Shown piece by piece: positions 1 through 9,954 of a stretch of DNA of 64,000 nucleotides. Location of the stretch: contig OZ037868.1 of the NCBI GenBank assembly GCA_964035575.1, forward strand, positions 558,001 to 622,000, in the 5' to 3' direction. The notes under the pieces are model-generated. The model had not been told where the DNA came from. It was given only the letters and a program-made list of their open reading frames with translations, and made no database searches. This stretch comes from Rhynchopus sp. YZ270_cl-10 (Eukaryota > Euglenozoa > Diplonemea > Diplonemida > Diplonemidae). The translations under genes and the position numbers were made by a program. Positions within the stretch are counted from its first letter, which is position 1; each line of letters opens with the position of its first letter.

Positions 1-568
1 TCCGATCTGGAACTCCCACTGGGAAGGGGCAACCTCGGCGTTCACACCAGAGATCTTAAGTCCGCACTTCAGGCACGCAAGGTAGTGCTCGAGAGCAAGC
101 TCTCTGCCGCACACCTGCGACCCGTTCGCGCAGTAGTAGTCGCCCTGGGGGGCGGGGAAGCCGTTCTCGGGCCACATGTAGGGCTTGCCGTCCTTGTAGA
201 TGAAGTACTCCTGCTCAAGGCCGAACCAGGGCTCGTCCTCTGCGTGCTCATCGAAGTGCTTCTTCGCAATGGCACGTGTGTTGCCCTTCTCCACAGTGCC
301 GTCGGGGTAGTAGCACTCACACAGCACGGCCCTCGCGTTGTCGAGCGTGGGGTGGGGGTACATCGCCACAGGGTGGATGATGATCTCCGTGTTGTCTCCA
401 CGGTGCTGGTTGGTCGAGGACCCGTCGAAGTTCCACACCGACATGTCCTTCACGGTCGCCTTCTCAAGCGCCACGTTCGTCACGGTCTTGTACTTGGAAC
501 GAAGGTCCGTGTAGGTGTTTGCTCCGCTGATCCAGAGGTACTCTGCAATCCATGGGGTGACAGACATT
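1..568 (-). CDS. Glutamine synthetase, eukaryotic type (GSII), N-terminal part
   Basis: Glutamine synthetase makes glutamine from glutamate, ammonia and ATP. The reading frame starts at the ATG at 568 and stays open for 189 codons to the window edge, so roughly half of a usual 350-370 residue GSII is seen. The N-terminal beta-grasp region contains the typical WNFDGSSTNQ block near residue 50, followed by MYPHP, the region around CECYYPDGT, and the EDEPWFGLEQEYF segment that begins the catalytic domain with its metal-binding glutamates. No intron is evident. The nearest upstream AG on the coding strand lies in a short T-rich stretch, a possible trans-splice acceptor. The family assignment is firm. 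The cellular compartment cannot be judged; I see no convincing presequence. Confidence 0.92.
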
Positions 569-1335
569 TTTGAGTTGGGTGTTTCTTAAACTAAAACGAT
601 GTAACAAAGGTCTGTTGGGCGTGGATGTGGTGTGTGCATGAGGATGATAGCCTACGCAAACCTCGCCCCCACCCACACAAGAACAAGCCAAAAAAACCCC
701 CCCCTCTTTTTTTCCTGCATTGTACATGACAAAGACACTTCTTCCCTACTCTTTGCCCTCTTCCTTCCCTCCCTCCCTCCCTCCCTCCCCTTCCCCTCCA
801 GCCTCACTCCCTCTGCACCCACCTTCCTCCATATATACTTGCAGTACTACTTGGACACCCTTATTGTACGAATTGCGCATGGAAATGCACATCGCTCAAA
901 AGGAACTGCTGTCCATCACAAAGTACACCCTAGCCCTACTGGGAATATCCCACAGTATTCCCAAACTCTACTTTTGGAAAATATAAAAAAAAAAAAGCCC
1001 CATTGGCTAGAAGAATATATTTCGGGGGAGAAAACAAAAAAGAAAATATGGAAAAAGGGATGTTTTTGCAAAACTAGACATGGTATATATTACAGATAGG
1101 GTAAAGGAATGGCTATGGAATGGCCTGATGCAAGAGAAAAGCCCTCTGAGCCCATTTCTCCCCTATTTTTTATTTCCCCCCCTCTCCCCGTTTTCCCATG
1201 CAACTTCCACATCCCACTGCACAAAAAAAAGGCAGTACAGCTCGCCCAATGATGGGATGGGATATGGTGGACGTGCTAAAGCGTAGGCAAGAAGTGATTG
1301 TTGTGTTGCTTTTTAAAACGCGGTGGATGGATGGG

Positions 1336-1612
1336 CGGTTCTGATGTAGAAACTCCTGACTGAGCCCATCCGGATGAAAGCAAAAGAAAAAAAAAGAAAA
1401 AAAAAAGGATCGGGTTTTTTGTTTGCGTTCAAAAGTGGAAACAAAAAAAAAGGGGTGTGAACTGAATATAGTTGTTGCGGGATGCAATCAACAAAGTATT
1501 ATTCCAAATCCCTCCCCACAGTTTACTGTTTTATCCGTTTTTGTTTTTCCCCACAGCGCCTCCAATATTTTTAGAACTGACAATGAGTTGTTGCACAGTA
1601 AATCGCGAAAGT
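1336..1612 (+). repeat. Dispersed repeat A, copy 1
   Basis: This stretch resembles 38966-39300 over most of its length. Both contain the block CCATCCGGATGAAAGCA, then an A-rich run, then a GATC-GGTTTTTTGTTTG-type segment, then TGAACTGAA...GTTGTTG, then CCAATATTTTTAGAA-CTGACAA-GAGTTGTT. CATCCGGATG is a perfect palindrome. Shorter copies of the first block occur at about 15003, 19046 and 34757. All copies found have the same orientation. The ends are approximate. Confidence 0.6.
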
Positions 1613-1749
1613 CACGCCTGGCAAAAGCACCGATTCCTCCACCCTTTTGTTAGGGGGTGCTTGCGTGATTTACTGGATCAAAAAAGACACTTGAAAGAAG
1701 TAGATGTGTCGAAAAAACGTGCACATGACATACCTAGAAAAAGAAAAGT

Positions 1750-1790
1750 TGACTTGAAATACAACAGCAGCTCGTGACATATGTGACTCG
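1750..1790 (-). repeat. Hairpin element, family 2
   Basis: On the plus strand it reads GACTTGAAATACAACA, then a loop containing CTCGTGACA, then a partly complementary right arm. It is the same design as at 1845-1890, 37341-37380 and 58395-58436. The strand given is the transcribed (gene) strand. Confidence 0.5.
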
Positions 1791-1844
1791 GAATAAGTGA
1801 AAAGATTATCTGCACCTCAAGACTATATGAGGGTTGGCAAAAGG

Positions 1845-1890
1845 TTTGACTTGAAATACAACAGCCCGCTTTGTGACAAGTGTACCTCAA
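1845..1890 (-). repeat. Hairpin element, family 2
   Basis: Plus strand: TTGACTTGAAATACAACA ... TTTGTGACAAGTGTACCTCAA. The arms TTGAAATACAACA and GTGTACCTCAA can pair with few mismatches. It lies about 100 bp from a sister copy at 1750. Confidence 0.55.
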
Positions 1891-2125
1891 AAAAATAAAA
1901 GGGAGAGAGGAGAATACCAACAGCAATTGTAAAACGCGGGTTGGTTACTGTACTTTGTTTTGTTTTGTTTTTTTGCTAAAATCTTTCTTGAAAACCATTT
2001 TTGAAGGGGAAAAGGAAAAAAATGTCAGAACGGAAGAAATTGCCAGTGTTGCACCCCTCCATTCTGTGATACATTTTTTAAAACTTTTCTATTTGATTTG
2101 CATTTCATTCACTTAGTACTGTAGT

Positions 2126-2274
2126 GACTACCTAATTATGCCCAAAATGTATCTAGACCTCCGTTACAACAAGGGTGGCAACAAGCAAAAAATGGTAACA
2201 AGGGGGTCTAGTTATGTGACTAAACGTAACTAGCCTATCTTGTGTACCTCATTTTCGGGCATAACTAGGTCGTC
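2126..2274. mobile_element. Short foldback/MITE-like element
   Basis: The outer arms GACTACCTAATTATGCCC (from 2126) and GGGCATAACTAGGTCGTC (to 2274) are inverted copies of each other, about 24 bp with a few mismatches, and enclose about 100 bp without coding capacity. A size near 150 bp and terminal inverted repeats fit a miniature inverted-repeat element. No transposase in this window has matching ends. It lies immediately 3' of the adenosine kinase gene. Confidence 0.6.
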
Positions 2275-2294
2275 GTGCGCCCTTTTGACCCCTT

Positions 2295-4523
2295 CTATGC
2301 ATTTGAGTGGACATCCAGATACTTCTCGGACCGCTTCTTCTTCAACGTCCGGGCTGCATCGAGTTTATTGTCTTTCACATCTTCTTTTCCTACCCAGAGA
2401 TGCGGTGCGGTGATGCGTTCTTTTGGTCGTGCGAGAGAGCGTCTTACTGTCCGCTTGGTAACTCGGGAACAATGCGAGGAGAGAGCGGGACGCGCACGAC
2501 TCTTGATGGAGAGCGAGATCCGGCAGCCGGGGGGGAGGGGGGGAATGGTGCAGCCTGGCCGGCGGATGATGACGGATGCAGCCCACTGACCAACCTGAAC
2601 GCATTCATCTACCGACCCACCAATATGATACTGTGCAAGGAAGCCGCCAACAAAGCCATCTCCAGCTCCATTCGTATCCACGACATCAGCAGGGTTGATT
2701 GGCGGGGTCTTATACGAACAGCTTTGGCCCTTCGAGACGACTAAAAGGTTATCACTCCCCTGCGTCATCACCACGACGCGCTCCTTGCTCTTCTTTCCCG
2801 GAAGCGCAGCGATCTTCTTTATAATGCTTTCTGCGTCGGTGAGACCCCATCCGACAGCAGCGCTGAGCGCAATGTACTCCCCTGCATTGCCAAAGATGAG
2901 TGTGCTTGACTCAAAGGCAGATAGGAATTTGGTCCCGACGACTTGGACAACGAAGGGCGCGGAGAGGTTGACAGCAACGGTTTTGCCTTCGCGGCCAGCG
3001 GTGCGGATGAGGCCCAGAACCGTCTCAGGGGCAGTGCGGAGAAAGAAGCCGGTGATGTAGAAGAACTGTGAATGCGAGACGGCCTTTTGCAGTTCCTGGT
3101 TGCTATGCAGCCAGTCCGCCTCAAAGACACTGCTGGCCCCCAGGTTCGCTACCAAAGAGCGTTTGTTGTCGGGTGTGATAAGTACTGCGCATGTCCCCGT
3201 CGCCTGGTCGGGCACGGTAAGTTCCAGCATCTCGACCCCTTCATCGACAGTCGTCTTCCGCAGGATTGACCCAAAAGAGTCCTCGCCCGTTGTCCCAATG
3301 AATTTAGTCGCGCCAGGCACACCAAGAATCCACTGTGCGACGCGCATTGTGTTCAGCCCGGACCCCCCAGGGATGTACGCTACAGAAGGGTCCTTTGCCT
3401 GTTCACAAAAAAATATTGTAAAATTTCAAAAAAATGCAATATTTTCACCCTTGTTTTGTTTCGATCACAACCCATCTTCTATTTGAAAAACTTCGGGATT
3501 GCATACCATAATAGTGAAGAGGTCTGCGTGCTGATCTGACGCCAATGCCGCAGAGTCTGCCTCTATACCCCATGAGTCGAGGAAGCCTTGATCGATGCTA
3601 AGCGTCATATCGAGGAGCGGGTTACACATGCCCAATATGGGTGTATTGTGCGCATCATCTGCATCAAGCCGTGCGGAGACAGTAATCTGCTTGCTTCCCG
3701 CTCCACTGCCACCTTCATGCGACGCTAGTCTACTGAGGAATTGGATGTGTTCCTGCTGCTCATCGGCAAGACGCACCAAACCCTGCGAGACAAGCAGCAG
3801 AACCGACAGCGAAGCTGCCATTGCGGACGCACTGTTCGCCTTGCACCGCCCCAACAACCAGCGCTCAAGGTGCTGCGATACGTCCTCCGCTGTGTTGTCA
3901 ACTACCCCCCCTCCGTGCCGTGCCGCCCACCTCCCTGACACCACACCCTCCCCAAAGGCATCAAGACTCAAGGCATTTCCCTCCATCAACACCTTCCGCA
4001 GGGATGGCGCCGACACCCCCGCTTCCTCCACTGCGGTGTCATCCTCAAGCAGGGTCTGCACCTCAAGGGAAGACGTCTTTGCAATCTCTGACAATGCTAC
4101 GCACAGTTTGCGTAGGTCGCTCTTTGGCTCAAGCGTGCCTTGATGGAAGATGTTCATCTCCTCCCCTTTCTCCTCCTTTTTCTTAGAGGGGCTATGTCTT
4201 GGGGACAGCTTTCCGGTGCGTGGCAACTTCCGTGGAGAACCCTTCTTGGAGCGTGGAGAGAACTGCGAGGAGGAAGCGCGGTGCGGTGACGTGCGTACCG
4301 AAAGCCTGGGCTTTTTCTTTGGGGAGTGGAGTGGTGGTGGTGGCGGCTGCTCCTCTCTGGACCCCACACTGCATACGCTTTCGTTCTCATGGTCCGTATC
4401 AACGGTGACCTGCAACGGTCGCCATGTATTGATGTACCCTGACACATCCTCCGGACGGTGCAACATCACATCCCGTGTCAGCTGTGCGAGCACCTGTGAG
4501 GCTCCGTCTGCGCTCCACACCAT
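2295..4523 (-). CDS. Adenosine kinase with N-terminal RIIa/Dpy-30-like extension (two exons)
   Basis: Adenosine kinase (PfkB family) phosphorylates adenosine to AMP in purine salvage. I join exon 1 (4523-3507) and exon 2 (3398-2295); the intron starts GTATGC and ends AACAG and keeps frame, giving 706 residues against about 345 for the family. The kinase begins near residue 290 with GMCNPLLDM, continues across the junction with AYIPGGSGLNTMRVAQW, and has the catalytic DVVDTNGAGDGFVGGF block and the C-terminal WAASVIIRRPGCT. The first 35-40 residues (VLAQLTRDVMLHRPEDVSGYI) resemble the RIIa/Dpy-30 docking helix pair that binds AKAP or radial-spoke helices. A basic, Ser/Pro-rich linker (about 75-125) and a helical stretch follow. 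About 90 basic residues extend the C-terminus. An acceptor CTGCAG lies 6 bases before the ATG. The kinase call is firm; the docking-domain call is a pattern judgement. Confidence 0.85.
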
Positions 4524-4531
4524 TTCGCACT

Positions 4532-5475
4532 GCAGGGGAGGGAGAGCGGGAGATGGGGAGTGAGAGGTGAGAGGGGTGAGAGGGCGAAGGAGAGGAGGAA
4601 ACACCTCCACACCCTATCGCGAAAGCGGATGCACCAGACAACTGGCGGGGAGGGAGGGAGGGAGGGAGAGGGGGGCGTGTGAACCGACCTGGGTTGGGGT
4701 GGGGTGGGGTGGGGTGTGGTGCGGGGTGGTGTGAGGTGTGTGACCAACAGAATTTTTTTTTTGCTATGTTTGCTTTGTGTTTGCGTTGTTTATTTTTGCG
4801 GGGGAAGCTGTGGGTGAAATAAAAATAGTAACTCTGATAAGTAAAAGGAAAAAAAAGGTTTTTTCGTTGCTCAATTACCCTGTTGGAGGGGTGATTGGTG
4901 GCCGTATCTGAGGAACTATTTCTCCTTTAAGCTACGCTTTGTAGATATAAAAACAAAAACAAAAACAAAAAGAGTTTCTGGTGGATTGGGACGCAGAGCA
5001 TTCTCTGCAAAACGGAATCTCGTGGACCACGTATGAACTAAATGGCGGCACTCAGTTGGTATTTTGCTAAACTCACCCTCGGGAGCATAAGCAGTGGGTT
5101 AGGTTCCTGGGTGCACATCAGGCGTTCATAACAAGGGGCCTCGCAGGAAGCATCTGGAGAAAAGTACTCTCCGGCACAAAAGAAAAAAAAATAGAACAAA
5201 CCCCAAAAGTCAAACGCTGACTTGAAATACAAGGCCCTGTTCTGAAGTTTCCTTTGAGAAACCCCCGACTCGACAAAAAAAGAATCAGTACACAGCTCGA
5301 CTTATATGCCTCTTGTGCACACACATATTTAAATAAAGAGCTGAATACAACAGGTTGGTCGCGTTTTCTCCGGAAAAAAAACTATGAATTTTACAACAGA
5401 ATAATCAGCGCAACTCACAAAAACAAGGGGGGGAAATACCAGTAGTAAGATAAAGGGGTCCATCCAAACGAAAAG
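4532..5475. other. Intergenic region between adenosine kinase and tRNA-Sec
   Basis: A strongly purine/pyrimidine-biased tract (about 4540-4740; GGGGTGGGGTGGGGT-like on the plus strand) provides the pyrimidine-rich leader before the kinase start. The rest is AT-rich, with an AAAAAC repeat near 4950 and a family 2 hairpin-like copy at 5219-5262. No gene is supported. Confidence 0.5.
5219..5262 (-). repeat. Hairpin element, family 2 (degenerate)
   Basis: Plus strand GACTTGAAATACAAGGCCCTGTTC, the same left arm as the other family 2 copies. The right arm is poorly conserved. Confidence 0.35.
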
Positions 5476-5562
5476 CACCGCGAAGGCGGAATCGAACCGC
5501 TGCGGGTCACCCCGCCTACAGATTTGAAGTCTGCAACCAACACCAGTTGATATCATCACGGC
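5476..5562 (-). tRNA. tRNA-Sec (anticodon TCA), copy 1
   Basis: On the minus strand the 87-nt sequence starts GCCGTGATGATATCAACTGG and ends CTTCGCGGTG. The anticodon loop is CTTCAAA with anticodon TCA, which reads UGA. The acceptor arm forms the long nine-pair stem of eukaryotic selenocysteine tRNA, including the U-U mismatch at pair 8 also known in animal tRNA-Sec; the variable arm is long (GGCGGGGTGACCCGC), and the discriminator is G. A TTTT run follows directly. The sequence is identical to the copy at 18245-18331. It implies that the organism inserts selenocysteine. Confidence 0.93.
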
Positions 5563-5650
5563 GATAGGATACTCTGGTCCCATACAACAGGGGTGCTACC
5601 TTCACCAGGTTTGGCATTCTCCTCCCCCAAAAAGAAAAAGAAAAAGAAAA

Positions 5651-5690
5651 GTTTACAAGATGATCTTAAGCCTCTCGTGTTTAGTCACCA
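5651..5690 (-). repeat. Hairpin element, family 1
   Basis: Plus strand: ACAAGATGATCTTAAGCC, TCTCGTG, TTTAGTCACC. The arms pair (AAGATGA with TCACC; TTAAGC with GTTTAG). It lies about 40 bases 3' of the stop codon of the LRR gene, in its presumed 3' UTR. Confidence 0.6.
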
Positions 5691-5730
5691 AAAACGGGCG
5701 GTACCATTTCACAGTGCCTCACAGACACTT

Positions 5731-8550
5731 CTATTTGCCCTCGATAGTCCTCCATGGAGAGTTGTATGTTTTTAAAGAATAGCAACCTACAAGAAACCTG
5801 TGTCCAATGCGTGTCACATCATTCAACCCTGCAAAGGCGATTGAGGCTAACGCCCAGCAACCATCTAAGAAGCACACCCCAAGGCTTGTGATACTGCCCA
5901 ATCCTGCAAAGGCGATTGAGGCTAAAGACGTGCAACCTGACAAGAAGCTGCTCCCAAGGCTTGTTCTACTGCTCAATCCTGCAACGTCAATTGAGGCTAA
6001 CGACGTATGTGAGAAGTAGTCCTCAAGGCTTGTTACACTGCTCAATCCTGCAACGTCGATTGATATTAACGACGTGCAACCATCTAAGAAGTAGTTCCCA
6101 AGGCTTGTGACACTGTGTAAACCTGCAAAGTCGATTGAAGTCAACGACGTGCAATCTGACAAGAAGCTGTGCCCAAGGCTTGTGACACCACTCAATCCTG
6201 CAAAGTCGATGGCGGTCAACGACGTGCAACCTGCTAAGAAGTGGTCCCCAAGGCTTGCGACACTGTGTAAACCTGCAAAGTCGATTGAAGTTAACCACGT
6301 GCAATCTGACAAGAAGCAGTCCCCAAGGCTTGTGATACTGCCCAAACCTGTAAAGTCGATTGAGGTCAACGACGTGCAACCATATAAGAAGTAGTCCCCA
6401 AGGCTCACGACACTGCCCAATCCTGCAAAGTCGATTGAGGTCAACGACGTGCAACTATATAAGAAGTGGTCCCCAAGGCTTGCGACATTGTGTAAACCTG
6501 CGAAGTCTGTTGAGGTTAAAGACGTGCAATCTGACAAGAAGCAGCGCCCAAGGCTTGTGACACTGCTAAAGCTTGCAAAGTCGATTGAGGTCAACGACGT
6601 GCAACCGTATAAGAAGTGGTGCCCAAGGCTTGCGACATTATGTAAACCTGCGAAGTCGATCGAGGTTAAAGACGTGCAACCAGACAAGAAGCAGTGCCCA
6701 AGGCTTGTGATCCTGCTAAAGCTTGCAAAGTCGGCTGAGGTCAACGACGTGCAACCTGCTAAGAAGTGGTCCTCAAGGCTTGCGACATTGTGTAAACCTG
6801 CGAAGTCTGTTGAGGTTAAAGACGTGCAACCTGACAAGAAGCTGTGCCCAAGGCTTGTGACACCACTCAATCCTGCAAAGTCGATTGAGGTCAACGACGT
6901 GCAACCATATAAGAAGTGGTCCTCAAGGCTTGCGACATTGTGTAAACCTGCGAAGTCGATTGAGGTTAAAGACGTGCAACCTGACAAGAAGCAGTGCCCA
7001 AGGCTTGTGACACTGCTAAAGCTTGTAAAGTCGATTGCGGTCAACGACGTGCAACTATATAAGAAGTGGTCCCCAAGGCTTGCGACGTTGTGTAAACCTG
7101 CGAAGTCGATCGAGGTTAAAGACGTGCAACCTGACAAGAAGCAGTGCCCAAGGCTCGTGACACCACTCAATCCTGCAAAGTCGATTGAGGTCAACGACGT
7201 GCAACCATATAAGAAGTGGTCCTCAAGGCTTGCGACATTGTGTAAACCTGCGAAGTCGGTTGACGTTACAGACGTGCAATCTGACAAGAAGCAGTCCCCA
7301 AGGCTTGTGATCCTGCTCAGTCCTGCAAAGTCGGCTGAGGTCAACGACGCGCAACCATACAAGAAGCAGTTTCCAAGGCTTGTGACACTGCTCAATCCTG
7401 CAACGTCGATTGAGGTTAACGACGTGCAATTTGATAAGAAGTAGTCCTCAAGGCTTGTGATACTGTCGAATCCTGCAAAGTCGATTGAGGTTAAAGACGT
7501 GCAATTTGATAAGAAGCTGTGCCCAAGGCTTGTGATACTGCTCAGTCCTTCGAAGTCGGTTGAGGTTAAAGACGTGCAACCTGACAAAAAGCAGTTTCCA
7601 AGGCTTGTGACACTGCTCAATCCTGCAAAGTCGATTGAGGTCAACGACGTGCAATTATGTAAGAAGCAGTCCTCAAGGCTTGTGACACTGCCCAATCCTG
7701 CAAAGTCGATTGAGGTTAACGACGTGCAACCATATAAGAAGTACTCCTCAAGGCTTGTGACACTGCTCAAGCCTGCAAAGTCGATTGAGGTTAACGACGT
7801 GCAATGTCTCAAAAAGTACTCACCAAGGCTTGTGATACTGCCCAATCCTACAAAGTCGATTGAGGTTAACGCCACGCAACCTGATAAAGAGCAGTGCCCA
7901 AGGCTTGTGACGCTGCTCAATCCTGCAAAGTCGATTGAGGTTAACGACGCGCAACATGATAAGAAGTAGTCCTCAATGCTTGTGGCACTGCGCAAACCAG
8001 CAAGGTCGATGGTTTCCAACGCCCTACAGCCTGACAGGAACTGCTCACCTATGTGGGTGACGTTGCTCAACCCAGACAAGTCAACTGATTTCAATGATGA
8101 ACACTGAAACAGGAAGCAGTCACCAATCGCAGTTATGGCCAACGGGGCACTCAGATCAAGGCTTGTTAACGTTGTGCTTGCCAGGAACCATTTCGGTGTC
8201 GCAGTTACAACTTCTGCCTGCAGAAACAACTGAACCACCTTGGGGTCTTTCACACGCGCAAGCCTCTTTGGTGTGAGGTCTGTTTCACCCAATGCATGAA
8301 GAGCTGCAATTGATTTTTGCTTCTTCGTCTCCCTCAGGAAGAGTGTGTCGCCAGCACTCAGCGCTGTGATGGTGATGTCCTCTCTTTCGCCTTCATCGTT
8401 CTCTTCGAAGCCTTGTGTGTGGATGTGAAAGCTGTCTTCAGCAAACCCCGTTGTAGTTGCCACCTTCCGCTGCAGGTTCTTCGCTGTGTCATCCACATCC
8501 ACATCGACGACGTACGTCTTACCATCAAAGCCCTCGACGTTGAGTTCCAT
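5731..8550 (-). CDS. Ubiquitin-like domain plus BspA-type leucine-rich-repeat protein
   Basis: The single 939-residue frame starts at the ATG at 8550. Residues 1 to about 80 look like a ubiquitin fold: MELNVEGFDGKTYVVDVD at the start, a helix, and ITALSAGDTLFLRE as the last strand. After a short linker the rest is more than 30 tandem repeats of 23-24 residues with the pattern TSLTSIDFAGLSSVTSLG, FL-GC; this is the BspA/TpLRR-like type known from trichomonads, kinetoplastids and bacteria. In DNA the repeats are 69-72 bp and very similar, so unequal exchange is likely and repeat number may vary. No signal peptide or membrane segment is seen, so a cytoplasmic binding or scaffold role is likely. 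An AG (CCCACAACAG) about 25 bases before the ATG could be the trans-splice acceptor. Confidence 0.85.
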   Translation of the reverse strand: MELNVEGFDGKTYVVDVDVDDTAKNLQRKVATTTGFAEDSFHIHTQGFEENDEGEREDITITALSAGDTLFLRETKKQKSIAALHALGETDLTPKRLARVKDPKVVQLFLQAEVVTATPKWFLASTTLTSLDLSAPLAITAIGDCFLFQCSSLKSVDLSGLSNVTHIGEQFLSGCRALETIDLAGLRSATSIEDYFLSCCASLTSIDFAGLSSVTSLGHCSLSGCVALTSIDFVGLGSITSLGEYFLRHCTSLTSIDFAGLSSVTSLEEYFLYGCTSLTSIDFAGLGSVTSLEDCFLHNCTSLTSIDFAGLSSVTSLGNCFLSGCTSLTSTDFEGLSSITSLGHSFLSNCTSLTSIDFAGFDSITSLEDYFLSNCTSLTSIDVAGLSSVTSLGNCFLYGCASLTSADFAGLSRITSLGDCFLSDCTSVTSTDFAGLHNVASLEDHFLYGCTSLTSIDFAGLSGVTSLGHCFLSGCTSLTSIDFAGLHNVASLGDHFLYSCTSLTAIDFTSFSSVTSLGHCFLSGCTSLTSIDFAGLHNVASLEDHFLYGCTSLTSIDFAGLSGVTSLGHSFLSGCTSLTSTDFAGLHNVASLEDHFLAGCTSLTSADFASFSRITSLGHCFLSGCTSLTSIDFAGLHNVASLGHHFLYGCTSLTSIDFASFSSVTSLGRCFLSDCTSLTSTDFAGLHNVASLGDHFLYSCTSLTSIDFAGLGSVVSLGDYFLYGCTSLTSIDFTGLGSITSLGDCFLSDCTWLTSIDFAGLHSVASLGDHFLAGCTSLTAIDFAGLSGVTSLGHSFLSDCTSLTSIDFAGLHSVTSLGNYFLDGCTSLISIDVAGLSSVTSLEDYFSHTSLASIDVAGLSSRTSLGSSFLSGCTSLASIAFAGLGSITSLGVCFLDGCWALASIAFAGLNDVTRIGHRFLVGCYSLKTYNSPWRTIEGK

Positions 8551-9954
8551 TGGTGTTTTGTGTGTTGTGTGTTTTCTGTTGTGGGAGTGGTGCAAGATAC
8601 AGCCATTGATTGTCCATCCATCACTGCGTATGGGCGAAGAGCCTTCGCCCAAATTGCGTGATTCCCATGGGGGTCACAGTTCTCATCACTCTGCAGCCTA
8701 TTGGGAAGAGGTGTGCGGGCTGTGTCCCCCTACCCAGTCGCATTGTGGCATGTGGGAGAAAAAGACTTTTTTTTTTTCTTTTGTGGCACAAAAAAACACC
8801 AGAATAATGACTATTTGTGGCATGAAGGGTTTTTGACTGCATTTCCCCTGGGATAGCTGAGAACACAGAACCTGGGGGCGTTTTTTTTTTAATTCTTATT
8901 TTTCCGATACGTTCTTGGTTATGCTGTCTGTACTGATATATACTGGGAAGGGGAGAAGGCAGGGCTTCGACGCTTGAATGAGTTTTCTTTTTGTGCAAAT
9001 ATTTATTTTTCACCCCAGATTCAAAGACCTTCAATTCAGGAGAGAACGGAAGGCATTTGACGCGCCCCACTTTTTTCCCGACACAAAATATATACTCATT
9101 GCCCGCGGAGGATGCATGAACAAAAGAGCGAGAGGGGGCAAAAACCACACCCTCTGCATTCTCCTGCAGCACCCTCTATGCCCTGCCGACCCCCACAAAA
9201 AACTCCCACATCATACGTACACCGTCACACATGGGCAATACCCCATGAATGACCCACTGAAATTCAAATACACAACCCATTGTTCACCTTCCATTCGAAC
9301 GCTGTGTTTTATAGCTCAAAAAATCGTCAATAAAAAAGAAAAGAAAAAGGTGAATTTGTTAACCAAACATGAGATCGATGCTGAAGAGTACCGAAATAAT
9401 AAAAACAACCCGTGTAAAGATGAATGAGCCTTCTCGTGAACACATCTTTAAAAAAAAACCACATCCTGGGGGTGGACGCTAAATTTCATCCGGGGGCCCT
9501 TTTGTGGCACTTCCTCCTGAAACCCTATGAAAGTCGACCTAAGGGTGCTGGAAACGGTTTCCCCACAGTGAAAAGGCCTTAATGGGACAATGGTTAGGTG
9601 TCTCCGTACTGGCAAGCCACTCCCAAATGGAGGGAAACGGCACTACAGATATCATGGATATCTGGCTTTCCTCGTGGAGCTACCACAGCACTAAAAAGTG
9701 AGGAAAGCCCCCAAAAAAAAAACGGACAGTTAGGTACTTAAGCTTTGGCTAAACTTGGCTCAAAAAAAAAACCCCCCCTCGCTCCTTCACAATACTAAGA
9801 ATATAAGATAAACCTAATCCTCCCATTGAGTCATCTCTAGAAAAAGAAAAAAAAGTTGAAAGCACAAACTCTCACCGTTCATCGGCGGATGCAGGGCATT
9901 GATACAGGGTCCTAGCTTGGTTTTGAAAGCATGCGATACACATCATCTTTAATA
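8551..9954. other. Intergenic region with no supported gene
   Basis: AT-rich with A and T runs. It contains a perfect 10-bp stem (GGCTTTCCTC/GAGGAAAGCC, about 9670-9708) and a GATATCATGGATATC palindrome next to it. Open frames here lack family features and have intergenic-like composition. Confidence 0.45.

Larger units (their letters stand above)
569..2125. other. Intergenic region upstream of glutamine synthetase
   Basis: No gene is supported here. The stretch holds a C/T-rich tract (about 755-830) with CCCT-type repeats, several A-tracts, part of a dispersed repeat (1336-1612) and two hairpin elements of the second family. The open frames present are low-complexity and overlap repeats. 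Confidence 0.5.

Noticed and set aside
6449-7969. Long plus-strand open frames (331 and 170 codons) with regular VQPDKK/CKPAKSIEV repeats
   Set aside because: They are the antisense of the LRR repeat array; the regularity comes from the 69-72 bp DNA repeats of the minus-strand gene.
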